Positions 10,710-21,094 of a stretch of DNA of 64,000 bases are shown here, one piece after another. The DNA comes from Marthasterias glacialis. Its lineage: Eukaryota; Echinodermata; Asteroidea; Forcipulatida; Asteriidae. The notes below the pieces were generated by a model. It saw only the letters and a program-made list of their open reading frames with translations. It searched no databases and was not told where the DNA came from. The stretch lies in the NCBI GenBank assembly GCA_911728455.2, contig OU452239.1:1719800-1783799 (forward strand), written 5' to 3'. The position numbers were made by a program, and so were the translations under genes. Numbering within the stretch: the stretch's first letter is position 1; every line of letters starts with the position of its first letter.

Positions 10710-10843
10710 AGGCCTGATACTTCACAGAGGCAATTGCCTCCGTTGCCCCCCGGTCATTGCCTTGGTGCCCTTGAAATGTTCCAATAGAAATGTACAATTT
10801 GCCTTGGTGCCCTTGCCCTTTGAAGAACGAAGCAATCAGGCCT
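10710..10843 (+). mobile_element. MITE D, copy 1
   Basis: Inverted ends AGGCCTGAT and ATCAGGCCT bound a 134-bp body. Landmarks are GAGGCAATTGCCTC, CATTGCCTTGGTGCCC, GAAATGTTCCAATAGAAAT and GAACGAAGCAATC. It is shorter than the 167-bp copy at 32514 because of an internal deletion after the ACAATTT block. The ends are unusually palindromic (AGGCCT itself is a palindrome). Superfamily not recognised. Confidence 0.75.
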
Positions 10844-10884
10844 GTTACTGGTCAGTGTTCTACATCGATTCATCATGCCATTCT

Positions 10885-11028
10885 AGTTAGACCCTAGCAC
10901 AGTCTTTCTCAAAGGCCATTTAGCCTTTTAGCCTTTGAGAAAGACTAGGGGTGAAATGTGAGTCCATTTACATTTTGGGGCATTTATACCCCTTTTGGTT
11001 TGTAAGTAGTTTGCGACAGCAAAATCTA
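10885..11028. mobile_element. Hairpin MITE K, copy 1
   Basis: A perfect 16-bp hairpin, AGTCTTTCTCAAAGGC at 10901-10916 and its complement at 10931-10946, is separated by 14 bp. The flanks (GACCCTAGCAC on the left and TTGGTTTGTAAGTAGTTTGC on the right) match family K copies at 28350, 37838, 57290 and 61240. Confidence 0.6.
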
Positions 11029-11944
11029 CTTTCTGATCATGCTATCCTGTCAGGAAAATTGTGGAAATCGTTGAGCATGACACATAAAAAGTTTAAAAAG
11101 ACAACGGTTTTTCCATTCACAAAACTTTGGGCTGACGGCATCTCAGCAGTGGTGGAGCGGCACGCAGCACAAGCCTGTACGAACTAAAATGGATCGATTG
11201 ATGCTGCCGTGGAGGGCTTTGAATGGTACATGTATCTATATTGACAATGGTTTCAATCGCAGGAATTCCAAAACAAATTTACTGCCAGAAAATTCCACTT
11301 TCACACGCCTGCACTTCTTGACAATCTGAAACCAGCAAACTTAATTAGATTTCTCTTCATACCACACTGTTTTCTTGTCCTTTGGATGTAGCCCATGGCC
11401 ACCTTCATTAGAGTGTCCGTTAACGGCTGGATGGTGGACGCTCAGTATACTTGCCCTGTCCACATTCCCCAGTTATGATTTATGATGCCCTTGCATGGGG
11501 ATTAGTTTTTGTCTGAATGGTGTGCAGTCATTACTCGGTTTATGACTCTGTGTCCACTCTGTGAAATCATCCAGTGAAAGAAGCATTCCACAGTTTAAAA
11601 AAAAAAGTTATATTATCGGCCTTGTTTACTCAATCAACTTGATTTGGCAATATTTTTAAAATTAATTCTTGAAGGATTTTAAATAAATAGTTTTCGGTTC
11701 CCACAATCGCAAAGGTTGTGCAAAGAGGGAATTCTGGCAATGGAATTATCGACTGATCGTTTTAAAAAGACAGACAACTAGAAAAGTTTAGACCTTCAAA
11801 GAATTCTTGTCTAATGTTCTCCTGAAATAAAACAAGAAGTAAACGAACCAAAATAACGTAGGAATTTGACAGTTGTATTCCAGTTTTGAAAAGATACAGT
11901 CTCCCATTTATACGCCTGGGTTTAGAGAAGCAAGTTATGGTTAG
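11029..11944. other. No gene recognised
   Basis: Unique-looking AT-rich sequence without coding signal or recognised repeats. Confidence 0.4.
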
Positions 11945-12205
11945 GTGGTCTATGACACTATGAACCCACACTCTGATGACTAGACCATTAGAAAGCTTGG
12001 TTTATACTTCACGCGAATGCATACACGAAGTGAATTTGACGTCACTCTCCTACATTCGAAGCGAATTTCGCAGAAAGTTTAACACATTTTAACTTGAGCG
12101 AATTGTTCAGTACGAATTTGTGACATCAAATTCGCTTCACCTTCATGTGAAGTATGAACCGAGCTGAACTTTAGCCCGATGCGCTTACACCGCTCGGCCA
12201 AGATA
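11945..12205 (-). mobile_element. SINE A copy, minus strand, split by element BB
   Basis: On the minus strand it begins CTTGGCCGAGCGGTGTAAGC (A box region), then CGGGCTAAAGTTCAG. After the BB insertion it resumes with TTTCTAATGGTCTAGTCATC and AGAGTGTGGGTTCATAG (degenerate B box). The order matches the Ser/Leu-tRNA-like head of the other SINE A copies, so the insertion falls in the anticodon/variable region. Only the head is preserved. Confidence 0.65.
11997..12162. mobile_element. MITE BB nested in a SINE A head
   Basis: The left end TTGGTTTATACTTCACGCGA and right end TTCATGTGAAGTATGAACCGA are inverted copies over about 20 bp. The interior is also symmetric, with GCGAATGC, GAATTTGACGTCA and AAATTCGCTTCAC blocks. 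At 166 bp it has no coding capacity. The target duplication, if any, is only about 2 bp and is not certain. Confidence 0.7.
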
Positions 12206-12238
12206 CACTCAAACTGCGTACATGTGTATTTCCATCTT

Positions 12239-12311
12239 AAATATTCCACTAAATTGTCTCATATATATTATTATTATTATATATATTCCACTAAATTGTC
12301 TCATATATTTG
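12239..12311. repeat. Direct duplication of a 25-bp phrase around (ATT)n
   Basis: The phrase ATATTCCACTAAATTGTCTC followed by ATATAT occurs twice, separated by an ATT microsatellite. Simple local duplication. Confidence 0.7.
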
Positions 12312-12668
12312 ATAATTTCAATTTGCGAGACCAAAATTAAGCACACATATGAGCATGCATAATAGCCCACTCCCAAGAGAGAGATAAGAAAACCAGAAAA
12401 AGTTTTTATTTTTAAATGTTTAGTTTTGACCCAACACATTCACAATATGTTGTCAGTCAGAAGACATTATGGGAACCTTTTCTTGCCAGACTTGGAAAAC
12501 AGTGAGTGTAAAGTGCTCATTACACATTGGTGTTAGAGTAAAACCAAAGTCGTATTTTTTTTTATCCCTGATGCAGTTTTGTTATTACATCAATTGCAAC
12601 AAAGGAGCACAATCGTCTGGTATTCATGGCTTTTTGGGTACTTTTCTCCACTCCTCTTATGTTTCCAG

Positions 12669-12875
12669 CCAGCAGAGTGTGGGTTCGAGTCCCGGTCTTG
12701 ACACTTGTGTCCTCAAGCAAGACTCTTAACCATTATCGCTTCATCCTTTGGATGAGACATTAAGTTATAGGTCCTGTGCGTTGTATAATGCACATATAGA
12801 CCCCAGTACACTTATCGCTAAGAGAAGGGGCTTGCCCCCGTGTTTCTGGCATCCGATGTATGCCTCATCATCCAT
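12669..12875 (+). mobile_element. SINE A, 5'-truncated copy
   Basis: It starts inside the tRNA-like head at CAGCAGAGTGTGGGTTCGAG (B box intact). It continues through GACACTTGTGTCCTCAAGCA, CCTTTGGATGAGACATTAAG and TTATCGCTAAGAGAAGGGGC and stops before the 3' tail. No A box remains. Confidence 0.8.
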
Positions 12876-13359
12876 AATACCAATTTTCTTTGATTGGCAC
12901 ATTGCCATATCCCAGATATTTCAAATTATTTGTTAAGCTAACCAAAAAGCCTAACATCAAGCCACTTCCACCAGTCTTGTACTTGCTGACATTTTAATTG
13001 TACAGGCATCCTTGGGAACTTGTTGTGACATTTCTTCATAATAACTTACACTATTTTCCTCTTACTTTGTTTTTCTCTCTGTAAAAAATGTGCCTCCTGA
13101 CTCCCCACTTTTGTTTTGTTCTCTCCCATTTGTTTTTCTTTCCTCCTCGTGATTGGTTCAAGACAAAGAAGAAAACGGACACAGCATGACCAGTTTAGAG
13201 TGAAGGTTTTTGTGTGTGGGGAAAACACTCCCTGGAATGCCCACTGTGTTCGTTTTGTTCATTTGGGTTTTATTTGCTCTCATGTTTGTCCTGTCTGGAA
13301 TTTGAAGACTTTTGTTTTAAACCTGGATGCCTAATTTTTTACAGCTGCTCGAAAGCAGA

Positions 13360-13540
13360 GGATAGCTTTATACGCTAAGCAAAATATGCAGGGGGACCAG
13401 TGACAGATCCCTTATGTCACAGTGCTTTGTAAACTGGTTGTCTCCATTTAACTTTGCCATTTTTGCTTAGCAAAACGCTTTGGTGCTTGGTAATGTTTTG
13501 TGTTGAGCTGTTTGACATGGTACGAGTGTAAAATCTGCAC
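13360..13540. mobile_element. Element CC, diverged copy
   Basis: It contains CGCTAAGCAAAATATGCAGG, GACCAGTGACAGATC, TTATGTCACAG and GCTTAGCAAAACGCTT. These are the inverted GCTTAGCAAAA modules of the fuller copy at 25185-25430, in a rearranged order. Confidence 0.35.
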
Positions 13541-13768
13541 TGCATAATATTCTGTGTATCGAGCCATTTGAAGGATCATTTCAATTGGTCTCCAGCACAA
13601 AGTGTCTGGCCTTGAATTATGTTTGAAGTGTGGAATTTCTGTTTTATGGGCAATTTTTATTTGAACATGTTGAAGTGGGCAATGGTCAGCTATTTCTCAC
13701 ATTGAGTTCTTCAGTGATATGATGGAAGAGTCCTATATATAACATGTATGGTTGTGTGTTCTGGCTTC

Positions 13769-14035
13769 GGTTCTACATTGTTACTATGGTTCTACACTGT
13801 AACTAAGTAACTATGGTTCTACATTGTAACTATGGTTCTACATTGTAACTATGGTTCCATTTATGTCGTTGTAACTATGGTTCTACATTGTAACTGTGGT
13901 TCTACATTTTAACTGTGGTTCTACATTGTAACTATGGTTCTGCATTCTATGGTTCTACATTGTAACTATGGATCTATGTTGTAACTGTGGTTCTACATTT
14001 TAACTGTGGTTCTACATTGTAACTATGGTTCTACT
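13769..14035 (+). repeat. 19-bp minisatellite
   Basis: About 14 copies of a unit close to CTATGGTTCTACATTGTAA, with variants (TGTGG, ACATTTTAA, GTTCCATTTATGTCG) and a few short units. Related TATGGTTCT phrases continue sporadically to about 14270. Confidence 0.9.
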
Positions 14036-14335
14036 TGTATCAATAGTTCTTAGCTAGGAAATGTGGAAATGTTATTTTACGAATATTTTTTTAAAAGAGT
14101 GAGCATTGGTCAACTATTCATATTATTATAATAAATTAAGCAGTGACACTATGGAATGGAAGATTCCTAGCTGATCTTATGTCCAGGATGTGGTTCTAGC
14201 TATGGTTCTTTCTACATGTATGCTGTGGCTCTCTGTATGGTTCTTAGCTACATATGGCTCTAGCAACAATATATTGGGAGCGAGTTGGTAAACATTCAAA
14301 TTGAAAATTGACCCTAATGAACCCTCAGTACTTAG

Positions 14336-14838
14336 TACATGACCGAGCGGTCAAGCGCACTGGACTCAAGCTCTGGTGTTCTGATCAACAGTGTGGGTTC
14401 GAGTCCGGGTCTAGACACTTGTGTCTTTAAGCAAGACACTTGACCATCATTGCTTCCTCCTTCGGATGGGACGTAAAGCCTTACTTCCCTTGCATTATTT
14501 AATGCACATAAAAGAACCCAGTGACACTTATCGCTAAGAGAAGGGGGTTTGCCCCGGTGTTTCTGGCAGTGGCTGCTGAATGCGCCGCAGCACCATAAGG
14601 TGCTACGTAAATGGGTCTAATAATTCAAAAACTTAGCATGCCTGTCTTAAACATAACAAGCACTTTGAGATACCAGTAGACAAATTGTTATAAGAACTGA
14701 GCACCTTGTTAACTCTTATAAGGTGCTACACAAATGGGTCTCATAATAACTTCAAAAACCTGTCTTGAATATATTAAGTGCCTTGAGTGCCTAATTGTAG
14801 CTAGCTATGTGCGCTATATAAGACTCTGGTATTTTTAC
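14336..14838 (+). mobile_element. SINE A, near full length with a duplicated tail segment
   Basis: The head has GACCGAGCGGTCAAGCGCAC (A box) and GTGTGGGTTCGAGTCCGGG (B box). The body runs ACACTTGTGTCTTTAAGCA to TTATCGCTAAGAGAAGGGGG, and the tail ends GCGCTATATAAGACTCTGGT. The phrase AAGGTGCTAC-AAATGGGTCT-ATAAT occurs at about 14597 and again at about 14720. Part of the tail has therefore been duplicated, making the copy about 90 bp longer than 24561-24968. Confidence 0.85.
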
Positions 14839-14871
14839 TAGCAATATCACAGCAATATATATACATTATTA

Positions 14872-15131
14872 TTATCGGGAGTAGTGCAACCATGTCAACC
14901 AAATAGTCCAAAAAGTTCAACACCTCCAAGCCCCCATCCCACCGTGCCGCCTTAAAGTCCTCAATTAAATTAAGTTTCACGTGGTGGGTCCCAAAATATA
15001 CAATGACAGGTGTGTTGTCCGCCGTGCAACGTCCCTCCTCAAACATGCATAATCCACCTCACCTGTAGGCCCTCGGGGTGGAGGCAGAGTTTCAGCACAT
15101 TCTGCGCATTATCGCTAATAATTTTCGGCGA
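14872..15131 (-). pseudogene. Decayed coding fragment, unrecognised (possibly a transposon ORF)
   Basis: On the minus strand, an open segment from about 15131 to 15050 reads K-I-I-S-D-N-A-Q-N-V-L-K-L-C-L-H-P-E-G-L-Q-V-R-W-I-M and then hits a stop. A second segment in another frame (15046 down to about 14875) follows directly and begins M-F-E-E-G-R-C-T-A-D-N-T. It continues with Y-F-G-T-H-H-V-K-L-N-L and D-F-K-A-A-R-W-D-G-G-L-E-V-L-N-F. The two halves read as one protein broken by a frameshift near 15046. Codon use looks coding. I do not recognise the family. Confidence 0.4.
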
Positions 15132-15261
15132 ATTTGTTTACGGACAGAAGATTCTGACTGTGTGGAAAATACTTCTAGGGGGATTTGATCTGATAGATTT
15201 AAAAACTTCCAACAGAGTATCAATGGAACTAGCTAACTCTTTGAATACTTGCATGTATGTA

Positions 15262-15522
15262 GAGTACTTAACCACCCATAAGTGTTTTAACACGTGAATG
15301 GACATGCAGGCTTTTACTAAAAATAATTTGAGTAGATTCAGGTGAAGTTTAAAAACAAGTTTTAAATCACCCTCAAATTTCCATTAAAAAAAAATGGACG
15401 GAAAAACTTACCTTTTCCGGCCGTTTAAAAAAAGGAATTCAAATCAACTCAGATTATTTTCAGTGTAAGCCTGCATGTCTATTCACATGTTTGAAACCCT
15501 TATGTGTGGTTTCAGGTACTTA
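15262..15522. mobile_element. Foldback element II with ~75-bp inverted arms
   Basis: The left arm runs from about 15271 (ACCACCCATAAGTGTTTTAA, then GTGAATGGACATGCAGGC, then AAAATAATTTGAGT). It is the inverse of the right arm ending near 15515 (ACTCAGATTATTTTCAGTGT, then GCCTGCATGTCTATTCAC, then CCCTTATGTGTGGTTT). Only about 80 bp separates the arms. AGTACTTA and GGTACTTA flank it. Its right edge coincides with the truncated left end of E copy 2. Confidence 0.75.
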
Positions 15523-15860
15523 AGAAGAAAACATATAAATGTTCACAGATTTACTTATACCTTACATGGTATTAAGATAAAGATGGTAGAGAACCTATCT
15601 TGAAATATTGCTGCCTGAACTGTTATCGTTTTAAAATAACAAATGAAATAAGATCCAAAATTAGTTTTTGTCTCAATGAGACGAAAACCCTGCCTAAAGG
15701 AATGCATATAAAAGTACTGAATTCATTTTTACTGTTTTTTCGAAAATGAAACAACGAAATGAGCTGACATTTTCACAGGTTGTTTTTATTAACGTCTTGA
15801 TTTGTGCAAAGAATGGAAGCATTTGCAGTCAGTTTACCAATGCTGAGCTGGGGCTTTAAA
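15523..15860 (+). mobile_element. TTAA MITE E, copy 2 (left TIR lost at element II)
   Basis: It begins AAGAAGAAAACATATAAATG, the sequence that lies about 25 bp inside the left end of complete E copies. It then runs through the palindromic core (GTCTCAATGAGAC) and TGACATTTTCACAGGTTG to the right TIR ACCAATGCTGAGCTGGGGCT and TTAA. The missing left TIR abuts foldback element II, so II removed or displaced it. Confidence 0.8.
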
Positions 15861-16455
15861 GAAAAGTTACAATCATTGGAAAAACTGCTTAAGTGGCGGA
15901 TGCAAAATGGTACAGTTTATTTTGTTTCCTTTTTTTTCATTCAGTAATTTCTCATTGGAGTAATAACATCGATTTCTGAAAGTTGAGTCTTCTTATGTCA
16001 TGAGTTGTTCACTTCCCCCTCAACCCTGTTTTTACTCCTCAAGTTATGCTTCAGTAAACATATAAATTGGGCTTCGGATGTGAGACGTTGTTGATTGGAG
16101 ACCCACCACAGTGCCACCTTTATCATACTTGTCAAGGTCACCTCTTGTTGTTCTCTAAAGCAAAACAGACAACAACAACAACAAAAACAGCACGAGAAAA
16201 ACAAATAAACAAGCCCATTCATACAGGTACTTGTGAAGCATCCTTCTAGAACTGCTGAAGCGTCAAACGTTCCATTAATTTCTACCAATCCACCTGACCT
16301 GTCACTGGTCACCACAAACTATTGCCGGCCGGCCACAAATCATGGGGGAAAAGTGAGCGGTCAATTAAAACAGCAATTTTGATTTGAATGACTTGGCATT
16401 CCAGAGCTGCATTTCAATCCTGGGCAGAAAGAAAAAAAACCCAGGGAGTCCTGGA

Positions 16456-16489
<34 letters not shown>

Positions 16490-16605
16490 AATAAATGACC
16501 GTTGTGCATTGATGGAGTGCACTGAGTTAGAAGGCTGGGACAGCATGTTGTAACTCTGCAGGCTGGCCTCGGATGTTGTCAGGCAGAACTGATGACCAGT
16601 GCTAA
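15861..16605. other. No supported gene; poly(A) of 30
   Basis: Unique-looking sequence with an uninterrupted A run of about 30 at 16457-16486. No SINE or processed-gene body precedes the A run in either orientation, so it is treated as a simple repeat. Confidence 0.4.
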
Positions 16606-16751
16606 TAGACCTTTATCATGCTGCAACCATCTTGGTCATGTTCCCTGTATCCAATAACAGTACATGTATATGCTAATATTCATTGTACAAAAAGGAACCA
16701 GACTATTTGCCCTTCCAGACTCGTTTTGGTTACATTGGTTTGAATGGGTAC
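16606..16751 (-). mobile_element. MITE G, copy 1, truncated and fused to H
   Basis: Minus-orientation match to G2 (24219-24392). It starts TAGACCTTTATCATGCTGCA and runs through TTCCCTGTATCCAATAACAG, ATTCATTGTACAAAAAGGAA, CAGACTATTTGCCCTTCCAG and TTACATTGGTTTGAATGGG. There it stops short of the other TIR and continues directly into H sequence. Confidence 0.75.
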
Positions 16752-16872
16752 AAGCCATACAAACTCAATGGATGGCGCGTCGCCTGCTGAATGAGTTCCA
16801 GCGTCTGTTTGTGCAGGCAGCATTAGAAAAACTAAAAAAGGTCTTGGGTGACGTCACGTGAAACCTCTCTAT
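16752..16872 (+). mobile_element. MITE H, right half, fused to G
   Basis: It matches the second half of H at 6456-6618: GCGCGTCGCCTGCTGAATGA, TTCCAGCGTCTGTTTGTGCA, CAGCATTAGA and GTGAAACCTCTCTATA. The right end holds the palindrome GTGACGTCAC. It begins exactly where G copy 1 stops. Confidence 0.65.
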
Positions 16873-17939
16873 AGTTTGTTTAGGTCAGTTGTAGTGAGGA
16901 CCAACATTTTAAAATCTATTCTAGCCCCAACTGGTAGCCAACTTAAATCATTTAGAATGTAAGCTGAAAATATACCTGTTGCGCCCCTCTGAAAACAAAA
17001 AAATAGTTATTTAATTCATTTACAATTTTTTAGCGTTCTCAAAAAATGCCCCCCAAATCAAGTCAGGCTCATGAATGTACTACATGTGACATCACTGGTG
17101 GATCAATATTTTTTAAGAAATCGTTTGTGCTACCACATCAGTACGTGCTGGTAATGGTAACAATGAAATTCAGACATTTTGGTTTAGGCTTCTCATTGGA
17201 ATACACCCCGTAGCCTTTGTTTACTAAAAGAGTGACCTTGTACATTCCAGGGCCTTTCTGGCAGGCAGGATTAATACACAGGTCACATGGGGAAACTGTA
17301 CATTTTGTGTCATAATTTTCACATAACTTCAAGAGTTATAAAAGTAACATCTGAACAAGTTTTGAGATGTGCCCCCTTTCTTCATATCAAAAGTTGATAA
17401 AAATCAGACAGTGCAATCTCCATAAAATATCAGACAAAATGTTTACAAAGGTTACACGGTCCTTATTCTTTCACTTAGTGTACATCTTGAAAGACTGTGT
17501 ATCCATGTGGCTAGCTACACTTTTGATTTATATGGTCGACGCAATCCACCCTGGTACCCATTCCAACCCTAATTCCCCGGTTCCTGTCACCAGTGAAGCC
17601 AATCTGCATAATCATTTCCAAATCCCCCTGCATGATACCAGCCCCTCAAGGCTGCACCCCGGAGGGGTACCTGTCTGACCCCCTTATGGGTCACCCCTTT
17701 ACTCCTTGCCGCCCCTCTCCTAAAGTCCTTGGTTGTCGTCTTGGTCTTCATTAAGCCGTGGCACCCAGGGAGAGAACAGATGGGGCCGGTTCCTAATGTT
17801 GGGAAACGTTGAGCAATCTTGTTTTCATTCTCTTGTTTTCTTTATCTCTCAGCTTTTTTTTCAAAAGATTGGCCGAGTGGCTTAATTCTCTTGTTTTTAG
17901 TTTTTGTTTTAAGTATAATGCTTGGTTGGTATTAAAAAA
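16873..17939. other. No gene recognised
   Basis: Unique-looking sequence. The longest open frame (17367-17678, plus) has no recognisable domain. Confidence 0.4.
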
Positions 17940-17944
17940 AATGT

Positions 17945-18050
17945 AAACAGGTGGGGAGCAAAGACAAATTGGCCGATGCTGGATTTGAACCCCAAACCTC
18001 TTGATTACAGCACCAGTGCTCTACCAACTGAGCTAACAAGCAGTGGAGTA
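17945..18050 (-). mobile_element. SINE B (tRNA-headed), copy 1
   Basis: On the minus strand, GTTAGCTCAGTTGGTAGAGC gives a perfect D arm and A box, and GGGGTTCAAATCC gives an intact B box. The acceptor ends do not pair and the anticodon arm is weak, so this is not a functional tRNA gene. Downstream of the head, the sequence TTTGTCTTTGCTCCCCACC is shared with the other B copies at 46033 and 57400. Confidence 0.7.
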
Positions 18051-18294
18051 AATTTGTTGTGAAAGGTGGGGGGATGGTAATGGAAAGAAGGAATAATGCT
18101 GAGATCAAGAGCAGCAAAGGGGGCATAGGGAAGGTTACATGCAAGTCCACAGCACATGATTACCCCCCCCATCCCCCCTGGTTTTTACGCCCATGCTAAT
18201 AAGCCCCAAGTTGGTGGGCAGTTCACTTATGCAAATCAGCTATTGTTCTGTGTGGCCAGGTCAGAAGCTGGTAAACCTCTGATTGGTCAGGGAA

Positions 18295-18715
18295 CGCGCC
18301 GAGGTGTGACGAAACCTGGGTAACTGGACTCAAGCTCTTGTGTTCTGATGAACAGAGTGTGGGTTTGAGTCCCAGTCTTGACACTTGCGTCCTTAAGCAA
18401 GACACTTTAACCATTATTGCTTCGATCTTCAGATGGGACGTAAAGCCGTAGGTCCTGTGCGTTGTGTAATGCACAGAAAAAGAACCCAGTTACACTTACC
18501 GCTAGGAGAAGGGGTTTACCCCAGTGGCTTCTGGCAGTGGCTGCTGAATGCGCCGCAGCACCTTGTAAACCCTTACAAGGTGCGACATAAATGGGTCTCA
18601 TACTTCAAAAACTTCAAAAACCTGGCTTAAATATAATATAATAAACACCTTGAGTACCTGATTGTTGGTACCTGCACTATACATGTATAAGACTCCAGTG
18701 TTATTTTTATTATTT
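18295..18715 (+). mobile_element. SINE A, head-degenerate copy
   Basis: It carries GACTCAAGCTCTTGTGTTCT, GAGTGTGGGTTTGAGTCCCA, GACACTTGCGTCCTTAAGCA, TTACCGCTAGGAGAAGGGGT, TGCTGAATGCGCCGCAGCAC and an ACCTTGAGTACCTGATTG tail, then ATTATTTATT. The GGCCGAGCGG A-box start is missing (replaced by GGGTAACTG). Confidence 0.85.
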
Positions 18716-19320
18716 ATTTGAACGTAGACCAATTTAAGTGCATATCCATACATGTACTTGTGTGTGATTTTGTCCGAGTGCTACATGTACTTGTACAATA
18801 TTCATTCTACAAAAAATGTGAAAGAACAACACTGTTACGGTTCCAAGACTTTCTTTCCCCTCTGGTCTTTTCCCACCCTCCTCAACCTGGAATGGTAGAT
18901 TCCAATTACTATCCTGCCAATCAGAACGAGTCTGTCCCCCTTGGGCTGGTGACCCCATCAGGTTGTCTTACCCCCTCTGAACCCTAATCTTGACTTTGAC
19001 CTCTGCAGTTACTCTCAGAATTTTCCGAGGCACAATGGATGTACAATGTACTGGGGGATTTGATACCACTTTGTGTGGACGAAGGCTGTATTCTCACCCC
19101 TAAAGCTTTGGAGTAGTGTGTCGCTGGTTTTGTCATCTGACTTGTTGATTTCGGTGTCTGGATTCCGAGAAGCCTACACATGGTGCATGCATTTACTCGT
19201 TTCATTTACCCCGGCATTTACTCGTTTCATACTGCCTGTAAACAATAAAAAGTTATTCATAATTTCCTACAGTTAGTTACTGGTGAAGTTATTGTGTGGC
19301 AACACATGTTTGTCAAAACA
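18716..19320. other. No gene recognised
   Basis: No coding pattern or repeat family identified. Several tract-rich pieces resemble ordinary intron sequence. Confidence 0.35.
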
Positions 19321-19560
19321 AATATAGTAATAATAATGGGAACTTATATAGCGCCTGTATCCAACAAAAAAGTTGTTTATGGCACTCTTAGTAACTACCA
19401 CAAAGAAATAGAAAACCAGAATACATTAAACACAAATAAATACATAAGATGGGGGTCAGATGGGGAAGGCAATTAGGGGAAAAAAACAGCATGTCCACCC
19501 TCAAGCCTCAGTTGAAAGCTTCCTTAAACAAGTATGTCTTCAACTGAGTCTTAAAAACAG
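19321..19560. repeat. Dispersed repeat with a SINE-tail-like edge
   Basis: It begins TAATAATAATGGGAACTTATATAGCGCC, the reverse-complement style of the SINE A tail (GCGCTATATAAG...ATTATT). It is followed by ACATAAGATGGGGGTCAGAT, which pairs with the sequence at 30-60. It may be the 3' part of a partner LINE or another SINE that shares the tail. Class not established. Confidence 0.35.
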
Positions 19561-21094
19561 ACATGCTATTTGATGTCCTTATATGGGTGTTGTAGTAACT
19601 GTACTTTTTATAAAATGGTTTGGATCTCCACACTTGTCCAAATAAAAATTTGCTGTTAGTTTTTCATCAACTTATCTCGGAATATTGATGTGAGAAAGTT
19701 TCCATTAGTTGTTATTGGTCACAAAAATGTTGACCCATATATTTGAAATGTGACGTCGTTGGATGTTTTGGGATGTTAGTAAATTTCACACTGGAAATTA
19801 ACACAGTGGCATATTTTACACCACTTAAAACAAGCTATGTGTAAATCTGTGAACATTTATATTTTCGATCTTACCAATGTTGTGCACACTCTTTGATGTG
19901 AGGTAAGACAAATGACAAACAAAATGGTTGCACTTTCAAACGGACTCTGTCTATTCACTTTAGAGGCCTTCTTTATGCCATCAATAACCCTAACCAACCC
20001 AACCCTTCAATGTTTGGTTTGATTCTGTTGGACTCAGGACTGTACTAGTACACTGATCATGGTTTACATGGGATCAGGCATACCACCATAATCAGAGTTT
20101 GGGTGTCGAGTTAACATATGGTGTTGGATTTTGTTAGAGTGTGGAAGAATCTTAGCAAATCACTCAATGAAGTTAGGCTCAATGAAAAATACTGACCTGA
20201 AATCTGTATTTGAATTTAAGGATAGATGCCCTCAAATAAAAATAAATAAGTAAGAATCCACTTGTCTGAGCTTACCATTTCTCTTCGGAGAGAGGATTAT
20301 GGCCACACTTATCTTCTGCGTCACTATATCGCAAGCCAAAAAACACCAGGGCCCGCAGCGAGGTCCCCCCTACTCTTATTAATGGATAAATCCGCCAGCG
20401 TTGTTTCAATGCACTGCTATTGTCCCACCCAGTATCAATCTCATTATGGATTGTTCCATGGCACCCACTTAAAGGGGAGGGATTATTGGTTTAACAATTG
20501 GCAATTGTCTTTTCGAGTAAGGATCTTCCTCTTCGACCGATAAGCCGACAGCAAGGTCAGTACTGCATTTGTTGGGACAGAGGATAGATATTTTCTCTTC
20601 TCTCTTCAAACATAGATTTTTTCCCCTTCTCTTTTCAAACGCGTCGTTTCTTTTTTTCTTTTTTTTGATGCAGAGGGACTGGGATTTGTTTTTGTTGATT
20701 TTGTGATTTCAAATGAGGTGAGACCTCCCCAGTTGGTTAATCGTAATTGTTTGTAGGATATCCGATTTACAAACTTTGAACAAAGATGCAAAACAAAAAA
20801 GGGAAAAAGTATAAACCTTTTCCCCTCCAACAAGAATGAGTTGATCGTCCCATCACAAGTAAGACTCACAAGTTGGCCTGAAGGCAAAGTACCCTGAACT
20901 TTTTTGGAAAGATTGACATGATGTCATGATTTTTTTCGTTAGGACCTGTTTGTGGCAGTTTTTAGTTTTCTGATTGCAGGACTTTTCCTAGATCTCACTT
21001 TGCCTTCCAAGTTTCTTGAAAGACTTTGAAATGACCATCAAGGGAAGAGTACACAGCTCATTTTATTTCCAACACCCTTATGTTTACATTTGTA
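19561..21094. other. No gene recognised
   Basis: Unique-looking sequence with one TTTTTTTCTTTTTTTT tract near 20650. No repeat family, RNA gene or coding frame is supported. Confidence 0.35.

Noticed and set aside
13769-14035. CRISPR-like array
   Set aside because: Units are contiguous tandem repeats without spacers, in a eukaryotic genome.
16457-16486. Poly(A) tail of a processed pseudogene
   Set aside because: No coding or SINE-like body precedes it in either orientation.
17945-18050. tRNA gene (D arm and both promoter boxes intact)
   Set aside because: The acceptor ends do not pair, the anticodon arm is weak, and the sequence after the head is shared with other SINE B copies.
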